From CAZFLD01 sp964519835 (lineage in GTDB: Bacteria > Spirochaetota > Spirochaetia > DSM-27196 > CAZFLD01): a DNA stretch of 31,893 bases. The DNA lies in contig CAZFLD010000051.1 in the NCBI GenBank assembly GCA_964519835.1, positions 1 to 31,893 of the forward strand, in the 5' to 3' direction. Of the stretch, positions 31,860 through 31,893 are shown piece by piece (positions within the stretch are counted from its first letter, which is position 1; the number at the start of each line of letters is the position of its first letter). The notes under the pieces are model-generated. The model worked only from the letters and a program-made list of their open reading frames with translations, was not told the DNA's origin and did not search any database. The position numbers and the translations under genes were made by a program.

Positions 31860-31893
31860 AATCGCGAAAAACAGAAAGGTGCTTGCCTATGAT

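Overview
The window is a dense, GC-rich bacterial chromosome segment with about 25 protein genes on both strands, short gaps and several 4-nt GTGA stop/start overlaps. Gene content points to a free-living spirochaete-like bacterium: a CheR/CheB chemotaxis pair, a DUF4416 protein, WG-repeat and coiled-coil surface proteins, many lipoproteins, and a YmdB-family protein. The phylum is an inference from family content; no rRNA or tRNA is present to confirm it.

Layout. 1-945: remains of a large glycoside hydrolase, broken by deletions, a stop and frame changes. 958-4729: marC transporter (-), aroA (+) coupled to a HAD-IB phosphatase (+), and an AEC permease (-). 4818-9223: htpG, argA and a secreted protein (all -). 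9299-12528: two tandem DUF4230 paralogues, a thioredoxin and a CNNM/CorC protein (+). 12529-12990: gene-free stretch with a probable small RNA ending in a strong terminator, then the leuS control region. 12991-16866: leuS (+), then a lipoprotein and a DUF4416 protein (-). 16925-18325: large unknown soluble protein (+). 18338-23208: minus-strand run of WG/PEGA lipoprotein, TylF-like methyltransferase, lytic transglycosylase and a fused DAHP synthase-prephenate dehydratase. 23312-24643: a second, type II DAHP synthase (+). 24757-27533: long coiled-coil exported protein and a bifunctional-nuclease-family protein (-). 27825-30526: cheR-cheB-lipB (+). 30490-31714: RseC-like protein and a YmdB-family protein (-).

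How the genes work together. Aromatic biosynthesis is heavily represented: EPSP synthase, two unrelated DAHP synthases, and one protein joining the first committed step (DAHP synthase) to the step making phenylpyruvate. Envelope functions (lipoproteins, lytic transglycosylase, methyltransferase, coiled-coil protein) form the second theme. ArgA, LeuS, LipB, HtpG and thioredoxin are housekeeping.

Most interesting: (1) the DAHPS-PDT fusion; (2) a YmdB-family phosphodiesterase that has replaced nearly all metal and catalytic residues; (3) four genes whose best promoter puts the start codon at +1 to +3, suggesting leaderless mRNAs; (4) inverted repeats lying on the -35 boxes of leuS and of the 16925 gene; (5) a structured putative RNA whose terminator loop carries a 10-nt match to the 16S rRNA 3' end; (6) a lytic transglycosylase whose signal peptide appears to start at a non-AUG codon. 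No CRISPR, insertion sequence, integrase, tRNA or rRNA was seen.
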